Below are positions 35,288 to 44,271 of a stretch of DNA of 64,000 nt, piece by piece (within the stretch, counting starts at the first letter, position 1; every line of letters starts with the position of its first letter). The translations under genes and the position numbers were made by a program. This DNA is from Nonlabens arenilitoris (GTDB taxonomy: Bacteria > Bacteroidota > Bacteroidia > Flavobacteriales > Flavobacteriaceae). The notes below the pieces were generated by a model. That model worked only from the letters and a program-made list of their open reading frames with translations, was not told the origin of the DNA and did not search any database. The stretch is from positions 1,377,501-1,441,500 of the forward strand of contig NZ_MTPW01000001.1 of the NCBI RefSeq assembly GCF_002954765.1. Reading direction: 5' to 3'.

Positions 35288-36580
35288 ATGAAATATCACC
35301 CTATAGATCCTAAACTCTTTATTAAAAATCGTAAAAATTTTATGGTCAAAATGAAGCCATCGAGTCTAGCCGTTTTTAATTCAAACGATATTTTTACTAC
35401 TGGAGCAGATAGTACCATGCCGTTTAAGCAACATAGAGATATATTTTATTTAAGTGGTGCAGATCAAGAAAATACCATTCTCGTATTATTTCCAGATAGT
35501 CCAGACCCAGCACATCGCGAGGTGTTATTTGTGACAGAAACAAATGAGCATATCGCTATATGGGAAGGAGAAAAACTTACTAAAGAACGTGCTACAGAAG
35601 TGTCTGGGATTAAGACCGTTTATTGGTTAAGTGATTTTGATAAGAAGTTTTTTGAAATGATGACACAGTGCGACACAATTTATTTCAATACTAATGAGCA
35701 TTACCGCCAGGCTGTTGAAATGGAAACTCGTGAAGATCGTTTTATTAAAAAGACTAAAGCGCAATATCCAGCACATAACTATGCAAAATCAGCTCCTATT
35801 TTACAGCGCTTGCGTGCGGTAAAAGATCAGATCGAAATTGATTTGCTGCAAAAGGCTTGTGATATCACAAATGCAGGTTTCCGTCGTGTTCTAGAGTTTA
35901 CAAAACCTGGTGTGATGGAGTTTGATCTAGAGGCAGAGTTTTTACACGAGTTTATAAGAAGACGTAGTGACGGTTTTGCCTACACACCTATTATTGCGAG
36001 TGGTAATAATGCAAACGTATTGCACTATATAGAGAATAATCAAGAATGTAAAGACGGTGATTTAATTCTTATCGATGCAGGTGCGCAGTATGCAAACTAT
36101 GCCAGCGATATGTCTAGAACTATTCCTGTAAACGGTCGTTATACAGACCGTCAAAAAGCAGTTTATAATGCAGTATTAAGAGTGAAAAATGAAGCCACTA
36201 AGATGCTAGTACCTGGGACACTGTGGAAAGAATACCATGTTGAGGTAGGTAAAATCATGACTAGTGAGTTAATAGGTCTAGGTCTTCTCGATAAAACCGA
36301 TGTACAAAATGAAAATCCGAACTGGCCAGCTTATAAGAAATATTTCATGCATGGAACATCTCACCATATGGGGCTGGATACACATGATTATGGGATTTTA
36401 TGGGAACCTATGCAGGCGGGAAATGTGTTTACCGTTGAACCAGGTATCTATTTGCCAGAAGAAGGTTTTGGAATTAGACTAGAAGATGACGTAGTTATCA
36501 ATAGTAGTGGTGAACCATTTAATTTAATGCGTGACATACCTATTGAAATTGAAGAAATTGAAGACTTGATGAATAAATAG
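35288..36580 (+). CDS. pepP: Xaa-Pro aminopeptidase (aminopeptidase P, M24B)
   Basis: 430 residues. It removes N-terminal residues ahead of proline in the cytoplasm. The N-terminal creatinase-like domain (about 1-170) is followed by the pita-bread catalytic domain. Two-metal ligands are visible in order: LILIDAGAQYANYASDMSRT (two Asp), HGTSHHMGLDTHD (His), VEPGIYLPEEGFGIRLEDDV (two Glu). The length matches the E. coli-type PepP (about 440 aa). It stands alone with its own terminator. Confidence 0.95.
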   Translation: MKYHPIDPKLFIKNRKNFMVKMKPSSLAVFNSNDIFTTGADSTMPFKQHRDIFYLSGADQENTILVLFPDSPDPAHREVLFVTETNEHIAIWEGEKLTKERATEVSGIKTVYWLSDFDKKFFEMMTQCDTIYFNTNEHYRQAVEMETREDRFIKKTKAQYPAHNYAKSAPILQRLRAVKDQIEIDLLQKACDITNAGFRRVLEFTKPGVMEFDLEAEFLHEFIRRRSDGFAYTPIIASGNNANVLHYIENNQECKDGDLILIDAGAQYANYASDMSRTIPVNGRYTDRQKAVYNAVLRVKNEATKMLVPGTLWKEYHVEVGKIMTSELIGLGLLDKTDVQNENPNWPAYKKYFMHGTSHHMGLDTHDYGILWEPMQAGNVFTVEPGIYLPEEGFGIRLEDDVVINSSGEPFNLMRDIPIEIEEIEDLMNK

Positions 36581-36599
36581 CAAGTGTCTTATTAATCAC

Positions 36600-36633
36600 A
36601 ATGCCGTTTTACTTATGTAGAGCGGCATTTTTT
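36600..36633 (+). terminator. Terminator of pepP
   Basis: AATGCCG / CGGCATT stem with a T run, 19 bp after the stop. Confidence 0.75.
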
Positions 36634-36678
36634 ATTGAATATTTATCGGTATTATGTTTGAAAAGCTTTTAAATAATA

Positions 36679-36694
36679 CGCTTTCGCGAAAGCA
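36679..36694. repeat. 16-bp palindrome, one mismatch at the last base
   Basis: Intergenic copy 30 bp before the 118-residue protein gene. Confidence 0.75.
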
Positions 36695-36724
36695 TAATCC
36701 TAACACACATCGTACTTTTACAGC

Positions 36725-37081
36725 ATGAGTAGAGATGAACAATTAAAGGAACGATGGGCGCAGACAGTTGCCTTTTTTCAAGAGCGATTCAGTGATGGAG
36801 AACAAATGGATATAGATGCTATATTGTTCATGATAGGAGTTCAAGAATTGGGACAGCTGCATCGTAAGTTTCAGAAAGATGAGAAATATCAACTCATGCA
36901 CATTGCGATATGTCGTGTTCTAGAACCTTATGGCTATTATGAATTCTCGCATTTTGATGATGATAAATGGCCACATTATATCGTAAAAGAGAATTTGCCT
37001 CCGCTTAAAGCTGGAGAACAGTCTTTATTAATGAAAGAAGCAATAGTACAGTATATGATTGATGCTGAGGTTATCAATTAA
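36725..37081 (+). CDS. Conserved hypothetical cytoplasmic protein (118 aa)
   Basis: 118 residues, no signal peptide. It is helical at the start (DEQLKERWAQTVAFFQERF), with DAILFMIGVQELGQLHRKFQKDE in the middle and YYEFSHFDDDKWPHYIVKENLPPL later. Such short proteins are common in Flavobacteriaceae but have no known role that I can recall. A TACTTTTA box ends 4 bp before the ATG, so the transcript may have no leader. Its stop codon abuts the stop of the convergent DinB gene, with no intergenic base between them. Confidence 0.7.
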   Translation: MSRDEQLKERWAQTVAFFQERFSDGEQMDIDAILFMIGVQELGQLHRKFQKDEKYQLMHIAICRVLEPYGYYEFSHFDDDKWPHYIVKENLPPLKAGEQSLLMKEAIVQYMIDAEVIN

Positions 37082-37594
37082 TTACCAGCCGCTATATCTA
37101 GGCAAGTCTATGTTACACATGTTGAGATATACAACAAGTTGACCACGATGATGGGTAACGTGATCCTGCAACAGATTAAGAATTTGTAATCTAGACTTCG
37201 GTCCAGCATAAAACTCGACAACTTCTTCAAACTTTTTACTATCCATAGCTTTTACGGCATTAAAGATGTCGTCAAATCTAGATTGCAGGGCAATAATTAG
37301 ATCTTCTTTAGATAAATCAGATAGGTCTTCTGGTTCTCCTACAGTTTCTAGATTAAAGTAAGTTGTGCCCAGCCATTTCATATTACCTTCTATATGTATC
37401 AATTGAGTTTTAAAACTCATTTGACGTTTTGTAGGCTTGAAGTCGTATTTATCTTCAGGCATGGCCTGTGCCATTTCAATAAGATATTCTTTTGAATTAT
37501 TCCACTTTTCTAAAAAAGCACTTTTAACATCAGATTGCTGTGACGTGCTTATGCTGCTCGTAAGTATAGCTAGAAGTAAAAGAATTCTTTTCAT
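37082..37594 (-). CDS. DinB family protein, exported
   Basis: 170 residues. A Sec signal (MKRILLLLAILTSSISTSQ) precedes a four-helix DinB-like domain. The likely metal-binding histidines are in LIHIEGNMKWLG (His) and LLQDHVTHHRGQLVVYL (H-x-x-x-H pattern), as in DinB/YfiT proteins. PEDKYDFKPTKRQMSF is a typical N-terminal loop. DinB-fold proteins are usually metal-dependent thiol transferases; exported versions are frequent in Bacteroidota with unknown substrates. It lies 5 bp downstream of the CNNM/CBS gene, so the two are probably cotranscribed. Confidence 0.85.
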   Translation of the reverse strand: MKRILLLLAILTSSISTSQQSDVKSAFLEKWNNSKEYLIEMAQAMPEDKYDFKPTKRQMSFKTQLIHIEGNMKWLGTTYFNLETVGEPEDLSDLSKEDLIIALQSRFDDIFNAVKAMDSKKFEEVVEFYAGPKSRLQILNLLQDHVTHHRGQLVVYLNMCNIDLPRYSGW

Positions 37595-37599
37595 TAGTT

Positions 37600-38700
37600 T
37601 TATAAATTAGTACCTTGATCTGGATTTTCAAGTCCTAGAGATTTTGATCTCTTCTCCCAGTTTTTACGTGCTAATTGCTGCATGTCCTCAACGTTATCAC
37701 TTTCATCCATAATTTCTAATCCTAGCATGGTTTCAATGACATCTTCCATAGTAACGACACCTTGCACGCTACCATAATCATCTACCACAAGTGCCATATG
37801 CTCCTTAGTAGCAATCATTTTTTCAAACAATTGTGGGATAGGCATATTTGCTGGCACCATAGAAATTTCGCGACGTAAATCTTCAAGAGTTTCTGCTGGT
37901 TTATCGTGTATAATATCTTCTAGAATATGATCTTTAAGTACATAACCTTTAATATCATCTCTATTAGTACCAAAGACGGGAATACGAGAAAAACGCAATT
38001 CTTGATTTTCAGTAAAGAAATCTTTAATCTTCATAGATTGTGGCGCCATAAACATGACAGAGCGTGGTGTCATGACATCTTTAACTTCGATCTGGTTGAA
38101 GTTCATTAAACTCTTGATGTATTGACCTTCGCTAGGATCAAAAACGCCTTCTTTCTCTGCTGTATCTGTTATTGCAATAAAGTCTTCACGAGTCATGGTG
38201 TTCATATGAGCACTTTTACCAATGGCTTTAGTGGTTAATTGTAATACCCATAAAATTCCTAACCATTTTAATGGAAAAATCATGATATTTAATGCTGTAG
38301 TCGTAAAACCAGCAAGGCTTTGCCAGTAAGTCGCCCCAATCGTCTTAGGAATGATTTCAGACACTACAAGAATTAAAACGGTCATGATACCCGATACAAT
38401 CCCAACAAATGGTATCCCAAAATAACTGCTGTCATATCCACTACCACTTACCATATTTTCGGCTTGAACACCTACTAAAATAGCACCTACCGTATGAGCA
38501 AGAGTATTTAAAGTGAGTATGGCAATAAGTGGCTTATCGACATCTTTTTTAAGTTCTTTTAATGCTGGAATATAGGAAGCACCTTCTTGACCTTTTACTT
38601 TCATAAAAGTACCAGTAATACTAAGTAATACAGCCTCTAGAATAGAGCATAAAAAGGAAAAGAAAATCGATACCGTTGCGTAAATAAGGAGTAATCCCAT
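37600..38700 (-). CDS. CNNM/hemolysin-C-like transmembrane protein with CBS domains
   Basis: 366 residues. The DUF21/CNNM transmembrane domain covers about 1-175 with three to four helices (FFSFLCSILEAVLLSITGTF, VLILVVSEIIPKTIG). A CBS pair spans about 200-330 (VMTPRSVMFMAPQSMKIKDF, RIPVFGTNRDDIKGYVLKD, MALVVDDYGSVQGVVTMEDV). There is no C-terminal CorC_HlyC domain, so it is shorter than full CorC/GldE-type proteins. CNNM proteins are implicated in magnesium and other divalent-cation efflux across the inner membrane. The family call is good, the ion inferred. Confidence 0.88.
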   Translation of the reverse strand: MGLLLIYATVSIFFSFLCSILEAVLLSITGTFMKVKGQEGASYIPALKELKKDVDKPLIAILTLNTLAHTVGAILVGVQAENMVSGSGYDSSYFGIPFVGIVSGIMTVLILVVSEIIPKTIGATYWQSLAGFTTTALNIMIFPLKWLGILWVLQLTTKAIGKSAHMNTMTREDFIAITDTAEKEGVFDPSEGQYIKSLMNFNQIEVKDVMTPRSVMFMAPQSMKIKDFFTENQELRFSRIPVFGTNRDDIKGYVLKDHILEDIIHDKPAETLEDLRREISMVPANMPIPQLFEKMIATKEHMALVVDDYGSVQGVVTMEDVIETMLGLEIMDESDNVEDMQQLARKNWEKRSKSLGLENPDQGTNL

Positions 38701-38800
38701 GAATAGTTTTTTGTAAAGTTAATTGGAATAGTTCTAAAATGAAATTTAGCAAAGTTTTTTTGGAATATCTAAGAATTTAAAAGAACTTTACATTGTAAAA

Positions 38801-38829
38801 TTTGATAAAACAAACAAATATTATAGTTG
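38801..38829 (+). promoter_or_regulatory. Promoter of the third family member
   Basis: TTTG at 38801-38804, 17 bp, TATAGTTG at 38822-38829. This is a good Bacteroidota promoter match. The predicted transcript start falls near 38834-38836, at the CTG proposed as the start codon. Confidence 0.6.
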
Positions 38830-38833
38830 TAAT

Positions 38834-40450
38834 CTGGTTAAAATCATAAGTAGTTTGTTAATTCTATTACTTTTGATGAGTTGTGAAGGTAATATGGCTT
38901 TAGAAACATCAAAGAGTGAGGCTAAATATTCCCTAGAAATCCTTAATCAATTACCGAGAAATACTAAATTGATTAATTCTCTTCGATCGGTTAAAAATAA
39001 ATTGGCTAATTCAGATTTGCAGAAATCTTATTACGATAGTGTTAATAATATCTATATTGATGAAAACCATATCAACTATCTAAGCAGTGGACAGTACGAA
39101 AGCTATACATTTTCGGTATATGACCCAATAGATACAACAAGAGTTAGCAACTTATTGTTTCACAAAAGATATGATGGTAGTTTTACACCTATACTTTTTA
39201 AATACGATAAATCTGACGCAATAAATCCAGATAATCTTAGCATTGAATATGAAGTGATTTCAACTAACTTTCAAAAATCAGCCAGTATTGCGGGACTTCT
39301 TGAGCCTTGTGGAATGACTAGTGATTGTGCTTGTTGGAGAATAGGTGAAACCTACGATGATGGAACATTTCAGATAATAATAGAAACGACAACAGATGAT
39401 TGTACGATATCTTTTATTGATGACGGTTCCGATGGCGGATCAGGTGGTGGAGGCGGCTCTGGATCGGGAAGTGGTTCTGGAACTGGTGGTTCTGGATCGG
39501 GAAGTGGTTCTGGAACTGGAGGTTCTGGATCAGGATCTGGTAGCGGTTCATCAGGAAGTGGCTCTGGAAATGGAGCTGGTAGTTCAGGATCAGGTAATGG
39601 TTCATCAAGTGGTGGTTCAACTGGCAACAATAATCCTGATGATCCTAATGAAAAAACACCGTGTTTATCTTTGTCAAATGGTGATTGTGCTGGAGCTGTA
39701 AGTGTAACGATACCAAGTCCTACGCAAGATTCTAAAGCTGAGGAATTGAAAGCAATAACAGACGATGCAGTTGTAAACTCAGAATTAATAAGGGTTCAAT
39801 CTTTAATTGACAGTGATAGTTCTGGTAATTATTCTGAAGATGGTGCAAAAATTGTTAAAAGAGATGGACAACCTACAACCTCAAGACAACCTTCTGAGAA
39901 ATTGGGGAATGAAGTTTACTATGATGATCCAGCACCAGAAAACGAAAATATAAGTATTCATATTCATCAAACAAAAGCTAAAGTAGTAGATAGATATGGT
40001 GATGAAATTATAGTAGAAACTATTCCAGCACCGTCAAATTTTGATGTTTTAAAATTTCTACAAAATTGTGATGAAGCTCAAGACAACGCAAATGATGATT
40101 TAGAATTTGAAGACATAATTCATATAGTTCCAACTATTATAGGCACCTATGCAATCGTTGTTAATGATAGTTTAATGGATAATTCAACTACTCCGCCACA
40201 AACTGAGGCTGAGAGTGCTTTAGATGAGTTGATAGCTCCAAATAATCCGGATGCTTTTTATGACTTTATAGATGAATACAAAATTAAAATTGTCAAAAAT
40301 TCTGATCAGAAAACTGACCAAAGATTAAGGGATGATTTTATAAACTTCATTAATAATTATAAACTTCCTTCTGGTAGAAGTTTAGGCCTAACTATTTATT
40401 TAGCAGATAGAAATACCGATGGTTCCATTAATGAATGGATAAAACAATAA
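38834..40450 (+). CDS. Third polymorphic-toxin-like lipoprotein with Gly/Ser linker
   Basis: There is no in-frame ATG upstream of the lipobox. CTG 38834 would give (M)VKIISSLLILLLLMSC with Cys17, a good lipoprotein signal; TTG 38855 is a shorter alternative. Residues about 25-150 match the N-terminal domain of the genes at 8111 and 11746 (YYDSVNNIYIDE, NYLSSGQYESYTF, DPIDTT). After a Cys-rich segment (EPCGMTSDCACW) comes a linker of about 70 residues that is nearly all Gly and Ser, then CLSLSNGDCAG, the motif shared by all three. The C-terminal about 250 residues are unlike the other two and lack HExxH; they end in LGLTIYLADRNTDGSINEW. A small exported protein follows 18 bp downstream. Confidence 0.75.
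   Translation: MVKIISSLLILLLLMSCEGNMALETSKSEAKYSLEILNQLPRNTKLINSLRSVKNKLANSDLQKSYYDSVNNIYIDENHINYLSSGQYESYTFSVYDPIDTTRVSNLLFHKRYDGSFTPILFKYDKSDAINPDNLSIEYEVISTNFQKSASIAGLLEPCGMTSDCACWRIGETYDDGTFQIIIETTTDDCTISFIDDGSDGGSGGGGGSGSGSGSGTGGSGSGSGSGTGGSGSGSGSGSSGSGSGNGAGSSGSGNGSSSGGSTGNNNPDDPNEKTPCLSLSNGDCAGAVSVTIPSPTQDSKAEELKAITDDAVVNSELIRVQSLIDSDSSGNYSEDGAKIVKRDGQPTTSRQPSEKLGNEVYYDDPAPENENISIHIHQTKAKVVDRYGDEIIVETIPAPSNFDVLKFLQNCDEAQDNANDDLEFEDIIHIVPTIIGTYAIVVNDSLMDNSTTPPQTEAESALDELIAPNNPDAFYDFIDEYKIKIVKNSDQKTDQRLRDDFINFINNYKLPSGRSLGLTIYLADRNTDGSINEWIKQ
39455..39520 (+). repeat. 33-bp tandem repeat encoding a Gly/Ser/Thr linker
   Basis: Two units of 33 bp (39455-39487 and 39488-39520), differing at two bases, each encoding GSGSGSGSGTG. 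A partial third unit follows. The period is a multiple of three, so copy-number change would alter linker length without shifting the frame. Confidence 0.85.
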
Positions 40451-40468
40451 TATAGATAATTACAAGAA

Positions 40469-41044
40469 ATGAAATATTTAATTACATTAACAGCAATCTT
40501 ATTTATCAATGTTCTAATGGCACAAGAGTTTCCTCTTGAACAGCGTCATTTTATTAATGAGAATAATTTAGAAAGCGCTTATTTTAAGGATATAAATGGC
40601 CATTTAGATAAGTTTTTAGGTGTGTGGAAATACGATGATGGTATCACCTCTTTTGAAATACAAATCTTAAAAAACACTAAGGAATATTTACAATACTATC
40701 AAACTGACCAGATTTATGTGAAGTTTAAATTGATGCAAAATGGTACGGTAATCTATGACTATTTGAATTCAACTGATGAAAATTTGAAAATTTGGATATC
40801 AGGATCATTAGATGGTAATAGTCTTAATAAGTGCGAAATGCTTTATCTAGAACCTACGGATATTCCATATAATAGATCAAATGAACCTAGATTACTATTA
40901 ACTCATTCAATGAATTTAAATTTTCCTGGTGGGACTACAACTGCCCAAGAAACCATTCAATGGAATTTAGAATATGGTAAGCAACGTGACAGTGATCCAT
41001 GGCCTTTTAAGATTCCTAGCCAAATGACTTTAGTTAAACAGTAA
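40469..41044 (+). CDS. Small exported protein, candidate partner of the third family member
   Basis: 191 residues with a Sec signal (MKYLITLTAILFINVLMAQ). The mature part starts with a helix, then LDKFLGVWKYDDGITSFEIQIL, a lipocalin-like opening strand pattern reminiscent of DUF6705 proteins of Bacteroidota; I hold that family name at low confidence. Further strands include YVKFKLMQNGTVIYDYL and RLLLTHSMNLNF. It follows the lipoprotein gene by 18 bp and converges on hemB. Its position is the same as that of the small exported proteins after cassettes A and B. An immunity role is inferred from position only. Confidence 0.6.
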   Translation: MKYLITLTAILFINVLMAQEFPLEQRHFINENNLESAYFKDINGHLDKFLGVWKYDDGITSFEIQILKNTKEYLQYYQTDQIYVKFKLMQNGTVIYDYLNSTDENLKIWISGSLDGNSLNKCEMLYLEPTDIPYNRSNEPRLLLTHSMNLNFPGGTTTAQETIQWNLEYGKQRDSDPWPFKIPSQMTLVKQ

Positions 41045-41064
41045 AATAAAAGATATTTACAATG

Positions 41065-42045
41065 TTAAGAACGATGCAATAATTTCACCACATCTTTAGC
41101 AAAATAACTAGCTATTAAATCGGCGCCAGCTCTTTTAATGGCAGTAACTTGTTCCATCATAACAGCATCGTGGTTGAGCCAGCCTTTCTCGGCAGCAGCT
41201 TTAAGCATGGCATATTCACCACTTACTTGATAAACACTAATGGGAACTTCTACTTCATTTTTTAAATCACGTACGATATCTAAGTAGCATAATCCTGGTT
41301 TTATCATCACAATATCAGCTCCTTCATCGATGTCCATTAAAGTTTCTCTTATGGCTTCACTTCGATTTGCAGGATCCATTTGATAGGTTTTTTTATCTCC
41401 AAAACCTGGTGCACTATCCAGTGCATCTCTAAAAGGTCCATAAAAAGCACTTGCATACTTTGCGCTGTAACTCATGATTCCGGTATTCTTAAAACCTTCT
41501 TCTTCCAGCGCTTCACGTATATATAGAATACGGCCATCCATCATATCACTTGGAGCGACCATGTCTGCTCCAGCTTGCGCATGCGAAATACTCATTTGAG
41601 CCAGTACTTCGGCGGTTTCATCGTTGAGGATTTGTCCATTTTCGACTATTCCATCATGACCGTAACTGGAATAAGGATCTAGAGCAACATCAGTCATGAC
41701 GTACATGTCAGGTGCCACATCTTTTACTGCTTTGATAGAACGTTGCATGAGACCATCTGCATTAATTGCTTCAGTTCCTTTATTGTCTTTAAGGTGATCT
41801 GGAACTTTTACAAAAAGCAATACACTTTTCAATCCCATTGACCAGAGCGTTTTTACTTCTTCTTTCAATAAGTCGAGACTGAATCTATAGTAGTCAGGCA
41901 TAGAAGGAATTTCTTCTTTTACACCAGTTCCTTCTACTATAAATAGTGGAACAATAAAATCATTAGGTGAGATAATGGTCTCTTGAACCATTGATCTTAT
42001 AGAGTTGTTTGTTCTTAATCTTCTATTACGTCTTAATGGGTACAT
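41065..42045 (-). CDS. hemB: Delta-aminolevulinic acid dehydratase (porphobilinogen synthase)
   Basis: 326 residues. It condenses two 5-aminolevulinate molecules to porphobilinogen in haem synthesis. The two active-site lysines are in SYSAKYASAFYGPFRDA and MIKPGLCYLDIVRDLK. The metal-binding loop reads DVALDPYSSYGHDG, without the three cysteines of zinc-dependent enzymes, so this belongs to the zinc-independent, Mg/K-responsive group. The N-terminal arm RRNRRLRTNNSIRSMVQET is standard. hemA and hemC lie 13 kb further on, not in the same operon. Confidence 0.96.
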   Translation of the reverse strand: MYPLRRNRRLRTNNSIRSMVQETIISPNDFIVPLFIVEGTGVKEEIPSMPDYYRFSLDLLKEEVKTLWSMGLKSVLLFVKVPDHLKDNKGTEAINADGLMQRSIKAVKDVAPDMYVMTDVALDPYSSYGHDGIVENGQILNDETAEVLAQMSISHAQAGADMVAPSDMMDGRILYIREALEEEGFKNTGIMSYSAKYASAFYGPFRDALDSAPGFGDKKTYQMDPANRSEAIRETLMDIDEGADIVMIKPGLCYLDIVRDLKNEVEVPISVYQVSGEYAMLKAAAEKGWLNHDAVMMEQVTAIKRAGADLIASYFAKDVVKLLHRS

Positions 42046-42149
42046 ATAAAAAGTGTAAATCGTTTATTTTAAAATTTAAGTTTTAAAGCTGAATTATATT
42101 AAAACTATTATTTGTAAAGTTTAAAGAATTAATTAAAGACCAATCTTGT

Positions 42150-42902
42150 CTATAACTCCTTCTTCAACACAGTACTGCTCGCTTGCGCAGTACACATCAC
42201 TGTTAAGTCTGCAATATTTACATGCGCAGGTCTGGTTACGGCAAATAAAATAACATCTGCTACATCTTGTGCTTGTAATGCGAGGTAACCTTGGTATACT
42301 TTTTCAGCTCTTTCAGTATCACCTTTAAATCGCACTTCACTGAAATTAGTTTCCACCAGTCCAGGATTTACAGCACCTACACGTATTCCATAAGGATTTA
42401 AATCTAATCGCATTCCAGTGGTTATGGCATCTACAGCATGTTTTGATCCACAATAAACATTCCCGTTAGGGTATACTTCTTTTCCTGCTGTAGAACCTAT
42501 ATTAATGATTTGGCCACGTTTTCTATCTCGCATTTGAGGTATAATCGCGTTACTCACATAAAGTAATCCTTTAACATTAATGTCCAGCATTGCATCCCAA
42601 TCTTCTATACTGCCTTTATCAATTGGGTCTAGGCCATGTGCATTACCAGCGTTATTTATCAAAATGTCAATTTCATTAAACGGTGCTTGTAAACTTGCAA
42701 TTTGAGTAGCAACTATATCTTTATCTCGCACATCAAATGCTAATGTTTCTACCGGCACTACTGTGCTGAGTTCATCTTTAAGCTCTGCTAGTTTTTTAGT
42801 ATTTCTACCACATAATACGATGGCAAATCCATTTTCAGCTAGTGTAATTGCTGTTGCGAGTCCTATGCCACTTGTGGCACCTGTAATTAATGCTGTTTTC
42901 AT
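42150..42902 (-). CDS. Short-chain dehydrogenase/reductase (YdfG-like)
   Basis: About 250 residues starting at ATG 42902 (MKTALITGATSGIGLATA); an in-frame ATG 18 bp upstream would add six poorly conserved residues. NAD(P)-binding TGATSGIG, the NNAG motif (DILINNAGNAHGL), catalytic Ser in INIGSTAGKE and YCGSKHA (Tyr-x-x-x-Lys) are all present. C-terminal GAVNPGLVETNFSEVRFKGD resembles serine/3-hydroxy-acid dehydrogenases such as YdfG, which use NADP. The exact substrate cannot be read. It follows a variant palindrome at 42947. Confidence 0.9.
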   Translation of the reverse strand: MKTALITGATSGIGLATAITLAENGFAIVLCGRNTKKLAELKDELSTVVPVETLAFDVRDKDIVATQIASLQAPFNEIDILINNAGNAHGLDPIDKGSIEDWDAMLDINVKGLLYVSNAIIPQMRDRKRGQIINIGSTAGKEVYPNGNVYCGSKHAVDAITTGMRLDLNPYGIRVGAVNPGLVETNFSEVRFKGDTERAEKVYQGYLALQAQDVADVILFAVTRPAHVNIADLTVMCTAQASSTVLKKEL

Positions 42903-42946
42903 TGCGAGTACTTTATACAAAAATAAGCAATAGTTGGGTTCGGGTA

Positions 42947-42962
42947 CGCTTCCGCGAAAGCG
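42947..42962. repeat. 16-bp palindrome, one mismatch (CGCTTCCGCGAAAGCG)
   Basis: Intergenic, upstream of the SDR gene. Confidence 0.75.
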
Positions 42963-43158
42963 TAATTAACACACTCTTATTACTCTTTCAATACATCTTT
43001 CCCCATATTTACCTTGTAATTTGTGTTGAAACTGTTTGAATTTGATATTATTCTTAAATTTTTACGATTTTTTATGCATTTTTAACGCACGATTAACAGC
43101 ATACATGATAAGAAAACTACATTTTGCGAGTTAGATTGAATGTAATAGTACATCACTT

Positions 43159-44163
43159 ATGGATCAACAAAATACCGCTATCGATATAGCAAGTATCAAC
43201 GAAAAAATAGCCCAAGAAAGTCAATTTGTAGACTTATTGGTTAATGAGATGAATAAGGTGATTGTAGGCCAGCAATACATGGTGGAGCGATTACTTATAG
43301 GTTTATTAGGTCGTGGACATATTTTACTGGAAGGAGTACCTGGACTGGCAAAAACACTTGCCATCACCACACTGTCTAAGGCCGTTAGTGGTTCTTTTTC
43401 GAGAATTCAATTTACGCCAGATTTGCTTCCTGCAGACGTGGTAGGAACATTAATTTACAATATGAAAGATGGCGAGTTCAATATCAAGAAAGGACCTGTT
43501 TTTGCAAATTTTGTTCTTGCAGATGAGATTAACCGTGCACCAGCAAAAGTGCAAAGTGCGCTACTAGAGGCAATGCAAGAGAAACAAGTTACTATAGGTG
43601 ACACTACTTTCCCTTTACAGCGTCCGTTTCTAGTAATGGCAACACAAAACCCAGTAGATCAAGAAGGTACTTATCCATTGCCAGAGGCACAAATGGATCG
43701 TTTTATGTTAAAAACGGTCATTGACTATCCTACAATTGCTGATGAGCAGTTCATCATGCGAGCAAACCTTAAAAAAGAATTCCCACAGCCCAATGCGGTA
43801 GTGAGCATAGATCAGATTCTAAAAGCTCAAGAATCTGTAGAAATGGTTTACATGGATGAGAAGATCGAGAAATATATTTTAGATATCATATTTGCCACTC
43901 GTTATCCAGAAAATTATGGGCTGCACGATTTAAAACCGCTTATCAGTTTTGGAGCGTCACCTCGTGGATCGATTAACCTTGCTAAAGCTGCAAAATGTTA
44001 TGCCTTTATCAAGCGTCGTGGTTATGTAGTGCCAGAAGATGTGCGTGCTGTAGTCTTAGATGTATTACGTCACCGTATAGGGATTACTTATGAGGCCGAG
44101 GCAGAAAACTTTACCACTGAAGATATTGTTAATAAGATTGTAAATACTATTGAAGTACCTTAA
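43159..44163 (+). CDS. MoxR family AAA+ ATPase
   Basis: 334 residues. Walker A HILLEGVPGLAKTLA (about residues 54-68) and Walker B FVLADEINRAPAKVQSALLEAM; sensor region LVMATQNPVDQEGTYPLPEAQMDRF; a C-terminal lid with PLISFGASPRGSINLAKAAK. MoxR ATPases are chaperone-like and cooperate with von Willebrand A domain proteins, which is exactly the context: it heads an eight-gene cluster of DUF58 and Bat proteins on the same strand. It is probably the cytoplasmic motor of the Bat membrane complex, implicated in stress tolerance. Confidence 0.94.
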   Translation: MDQQNTAIDIASINEKIAQESQFVDLLVNEMNKVIVGQQYMVERLLIGLLGRGHILLEGVPGLAKTLAITTLSKAVSGSFSRIQFTPDLLPADVVGTLIYNMKDGEFNIKKGPVFANFVLADEINRAPAKVQSALLEAMQEKQVTIGDTTFPLQRPFLVMATQNPVDQEGTYPLPEAQMDRFMLKTVIDYPTIADEQFIMRANLKKEFPQPNAVVSIDQILKAQESVEMVYMDEKIEKYILDIIFATRYPENYGLHDLKPLISFGASPRGSINLAKAAKCYAFIKRRGYVVPEDVRAVVLDVLRHRIGITYEAEAENFTTEDIVNKIVNTIEVP

Positions 44164-44271
44164 AAGTTTACAGTAGTTGGTCATTAAATATGGTATATCA
44201 ATAAAGTAATGTCAATTACTTTATCAAATACAGATCGCAATTAGACTGTTAACGATGAGTAAAGCGAGCAA

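Noticed and set aside
39370..39630. Long Pro/Glu-rich open frames on the minus strand and a shifted plus-strand frame
   Set aside because: They are by-products of the repetitive Gly/Ser codons of the plus-strand lipoprotein; no start signal or domain.
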